Assembly (NCBI GenBank): GCA_020052615.1
Contig: JAGVOT010000017.1
Coordinates: forward strand, 1 to 64,000
Reading direction: 5' to 3'
Source of the DNA: Nitrospirota bacterium
Lineage (GTDB): Bacteria; Nitrospirota; UBA9217
DNA: 64,000 bases
Part shown: piece by piece, positions 62,631 to 64,000 of the stretch
Layout: every line of letters begins with the position of its first letter
How positions within the stretch are numbered: the stretch's first letter is position 1
The notes under the pieces: model-generated
The model's input: the letters and a program-made list of their open reading frames with translations, nothing else
Told to the model about the DNA's origin: nothing
Database searches by the model: none
Translations under genes and position numbers: made by a program

Positions 62631-64000
62631 TCAGAGCGTCGCTATGACGGACCCCATCTCCGAAACGTCATACCCGCCCATCTTCACGATCTGCTCACGG
62701 AACTCGCGGTCCTCCCGGACGATATGGAGCAGCGCCTGGAGCATGGGCGTATCGAAATATTCCGCCACAATGGCCAGATCGTACCGTTCCTGCGCCACCG
62801 GCACGAAATCGAGGCCCAGTGCCCGGGCCGCGGACAGCACCGCAAGACCCGTGTCCGCGGCGCCGGAGACCACCGCGGCGGCCACGGCCATGTGCGTGAA
62901 TTCTTCGTGATGATACCCTTTTACGCTGTTCGGGTCAATTCCTAATCGTTTCAGGTAGAGGTCCGTCAGGAGTCTCGTGCCCGCCCCCGCCTGGCGGTTC
63001 ACGAACACCACGTCGGGCCGCCGCAGGTCCTCGAAGCCCCTTATGGTCTTCGGGTTGCCCGACCGTACGATGAAGCCCTGTGTCCGATACACGAGGTTCA
63101 CGAGGATGACCTTTATTCCCGGCAGATGTTTCTTGATATAACTGACATTGTACTCGCCGGTGACCTCATCGAGCAGGTGGGTCCCCGCCAGGTGCGCTTC
63201 GCCGCGCTTGAGCGCCAAAAGGCCGCCCATGCTGCCCACATGGGCCGAGGAGAGCGAAAGCTCGGGGTGTTTTTTCTTGAGGAAGTTGCCGAGCACATCG
63301 AGGGCATTGTCGTGGGAGCCGATGCAGACAACGGTATGCGCTATCTCCTGGGACTGCCGCAGCAATTCTACCGGCACGATCTGTCCACCCGCAATGCCTT
63401 CGCTCTCGGCCGGAACGCGAATGATCCCGTCGGCCCGGACCAGCGACATGAGCGCTCCCGCGCCGCGCGTCACGGGAGTGGCGATGAGATTGCCCGACAC
63501 GCTCCCGAGCTTTACACGAACGAATTCTTCCTGCCCGAGGCTCGATGCCACTTGCCGGGAGAGCTTCGCCGGGATCGTATCGGCAGGCGGAACGGACCTC
63601 CCCTGGAATGCGAACAAGAGAGGCTTCACGAAAAGATTGAAAGTAAGCGCTGCCGATACGGGATACCCGGGGATGCCGATGACCGGCTTGCCCTGCACGA
63701 CGGCGAGGATGACCGGCTTGCCCGGCTTGATGTTGACGCCGTGAACGAACACTCTGCCCACTTCAGCGAGAACGTGCGCGGTGAAATCCTCCCTGCCCGC
63801 GGAAGAACCCGCGTTGATGACCACGAGGTCGTTTTCCACTACAGCATCGAGGATCGTCCGCTTGAGGAGCGCCGCGTCATCCTTCACGATCTTTTTCCTG
63901 CCCGCCGCCGCGCCGTATTCCGTCGCCATGGCCGAAAGCATGGTGGAGTTGAAGTCGATGATATCGCCCCGCCTGAGGTCGCGCCCCGGCTCGACCAGCT
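62631..64000 (-). CDS. MoeA-like molybdopterin molybdenumtransferase fused to a periplasmic-binding-like domain (N-terminus outside window)
   Basis: The frame is open from the right edge to a stop at 62631 (about 456 codons seen). The first part is MoeA: RRGDIIDFNSTMLSAMATEY, VVINAGSSAGREDFTAHVLA, GKPVIGIPGYPVSAALTF and domain IV (VRVKLGSVSGNLIATPVTRG). After about residue 220 of the visible part comes a PBP-like domain (VVCIGSHDNALDVLGNFLKK, FVNRQAGAGTRLLTDLYLKR, FTHMAVAAAVVSGAADTGLA), as in MoeA fusions of anaerobes and archaea. MoeA inserts molybdenum or tungsten into molybdopterin; the extra domain may sense an oxyanion. Confidence 0.9.
   Translation of the reverse strand, partial: LVEPGRDLRRGDIIDFNSTMLSAMATEYGAAAGRKKIVKDDAALLKRTILDAVVENDLVVINAGSSAGREDFTAHVLAEVGRVFVHGVNIKPGKPVILAVVQGKPVIGIPGYPVSAALTFNLFVKPLLFAFQGRSVPPADTIPAKLSRQVASSLGQEEFVRVKLGSVSGNLIATPVTRGAGALMSLVRADGIIRVPAESEGIAGGQIVPVELLRQSQEIAHTVVCIGSHDNALDVLGNFLKKKHPELSLSSAHVGSMGGLLALKRGEAHLAGTHLLDEVTGEYNVSYIKKHLPGIKVILVNLVYRTQGFIVRSGNPKTIRGFEDLRRPDVVFVNRQAGAGTRLLTDLYLKRLGIDPNSVKGYHHEEFTHMAVAAAVVSGAADTGLAVLSAARALGLDFVPVAQERYDLAIVAEYFDTPMLQALLHIVREDREFREQIVKMGGYDVSEMGSVIATL

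Overview
The window is high-GC DNA from a Gram-negative bacterium. It has a complete Tol-Pal set, a Wza-type outer-membrane exporter, a TolC/RND efflux system, many lipoproteins, and a B12-dependent ribonucleotide reductase. The exopolysaccharide genes are of the PEP-CTERM/XrtA-associated type. This mix, together with several short intergenic repeat families, best fits a Nitrospirota or Desulfobacterota (deltaproteobacterial) lineage. That assignment is inference: no rRNA or marker tree is available here.

Layout. 1-2924 (-) is the N-terminal part of a giant repeat-containing surface lipoprotein that runs off the left edge. 2973-9778 (-) is an exopolysaccharide operon with a response-regulator-like protein, Wza, chain-length determinant, tyrosine kinase, AAA ATPase and NusG-like antiterminator, followed by an outer-membrane beta-barrel protein. 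10354-18837 (+) encodes three secreted proteins: a 2171-residue NHL/Ig-repeat protein ending in a dockerin, a cohesin-like lipoprotein, and a cohesin protein with a dockerin-like end. GlmS and a tiny zinc-ribbon protein follow. 21200-25186 (-) is a zinc/manganese uptake operon (small membrane protein, porin, substrate-binding protein, permease). It lacks an ATPase and is interrupted downstream by the 3' end of a group II intron. 25203-27714 is an accessory patch: a 5'-truncated type III restriction gene, a HigBA-type toxin-antitoxin pair, and tRNA-Glu and tRNA-Lys. 27800-32309 (-) carries purA, serA and a class V aminotransferase.

32451-41405 is mixed housekeeping: a beta-lactamase-like protein without its catalytic serine, a DUF1573 protein with an in-frame UGA that probably encodes selenocysteine, a PilB/GspE N-terminal-domain protein, TtcA, a zinc ribbon fused to a histone-H1-like tail, NrdJ with a tandem NrdR operator, and bacteriohemerythrin. 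41574-47967 holds a universal stress protein, a kinase-fold protein and a chromosome-segregation cluster (scpA, HEAT protein, scpB, MinD-like ATPase, J-domain/RodZ-HTH protein). 48141-54530 (-) is a heavy-metal CusCBA-type efflux operon led by a YtkA-like protein. 54849-62463 (-) is tolQ-tolR-tolA-tolB, then a hypothetical gene, a DUF255 thioredoxin-like gene, pal and cpoB. A MoeA fused to a periplasmic-binding-like domain leaves the right edge.

The strongest unusual signals are the candidate selenoprotein at 33613-34029 (UGA exactly where the family has the first Cys of its CGC motif, with a hairpin 20 nt downstream) and the cohesin/dockerin surface trio at 10354-18837. Next are the NrdR box that fills the nrdJ promoter spacer exactly, and the ABC metal-uptake operon that lost its third cistron beside an intron remnant.
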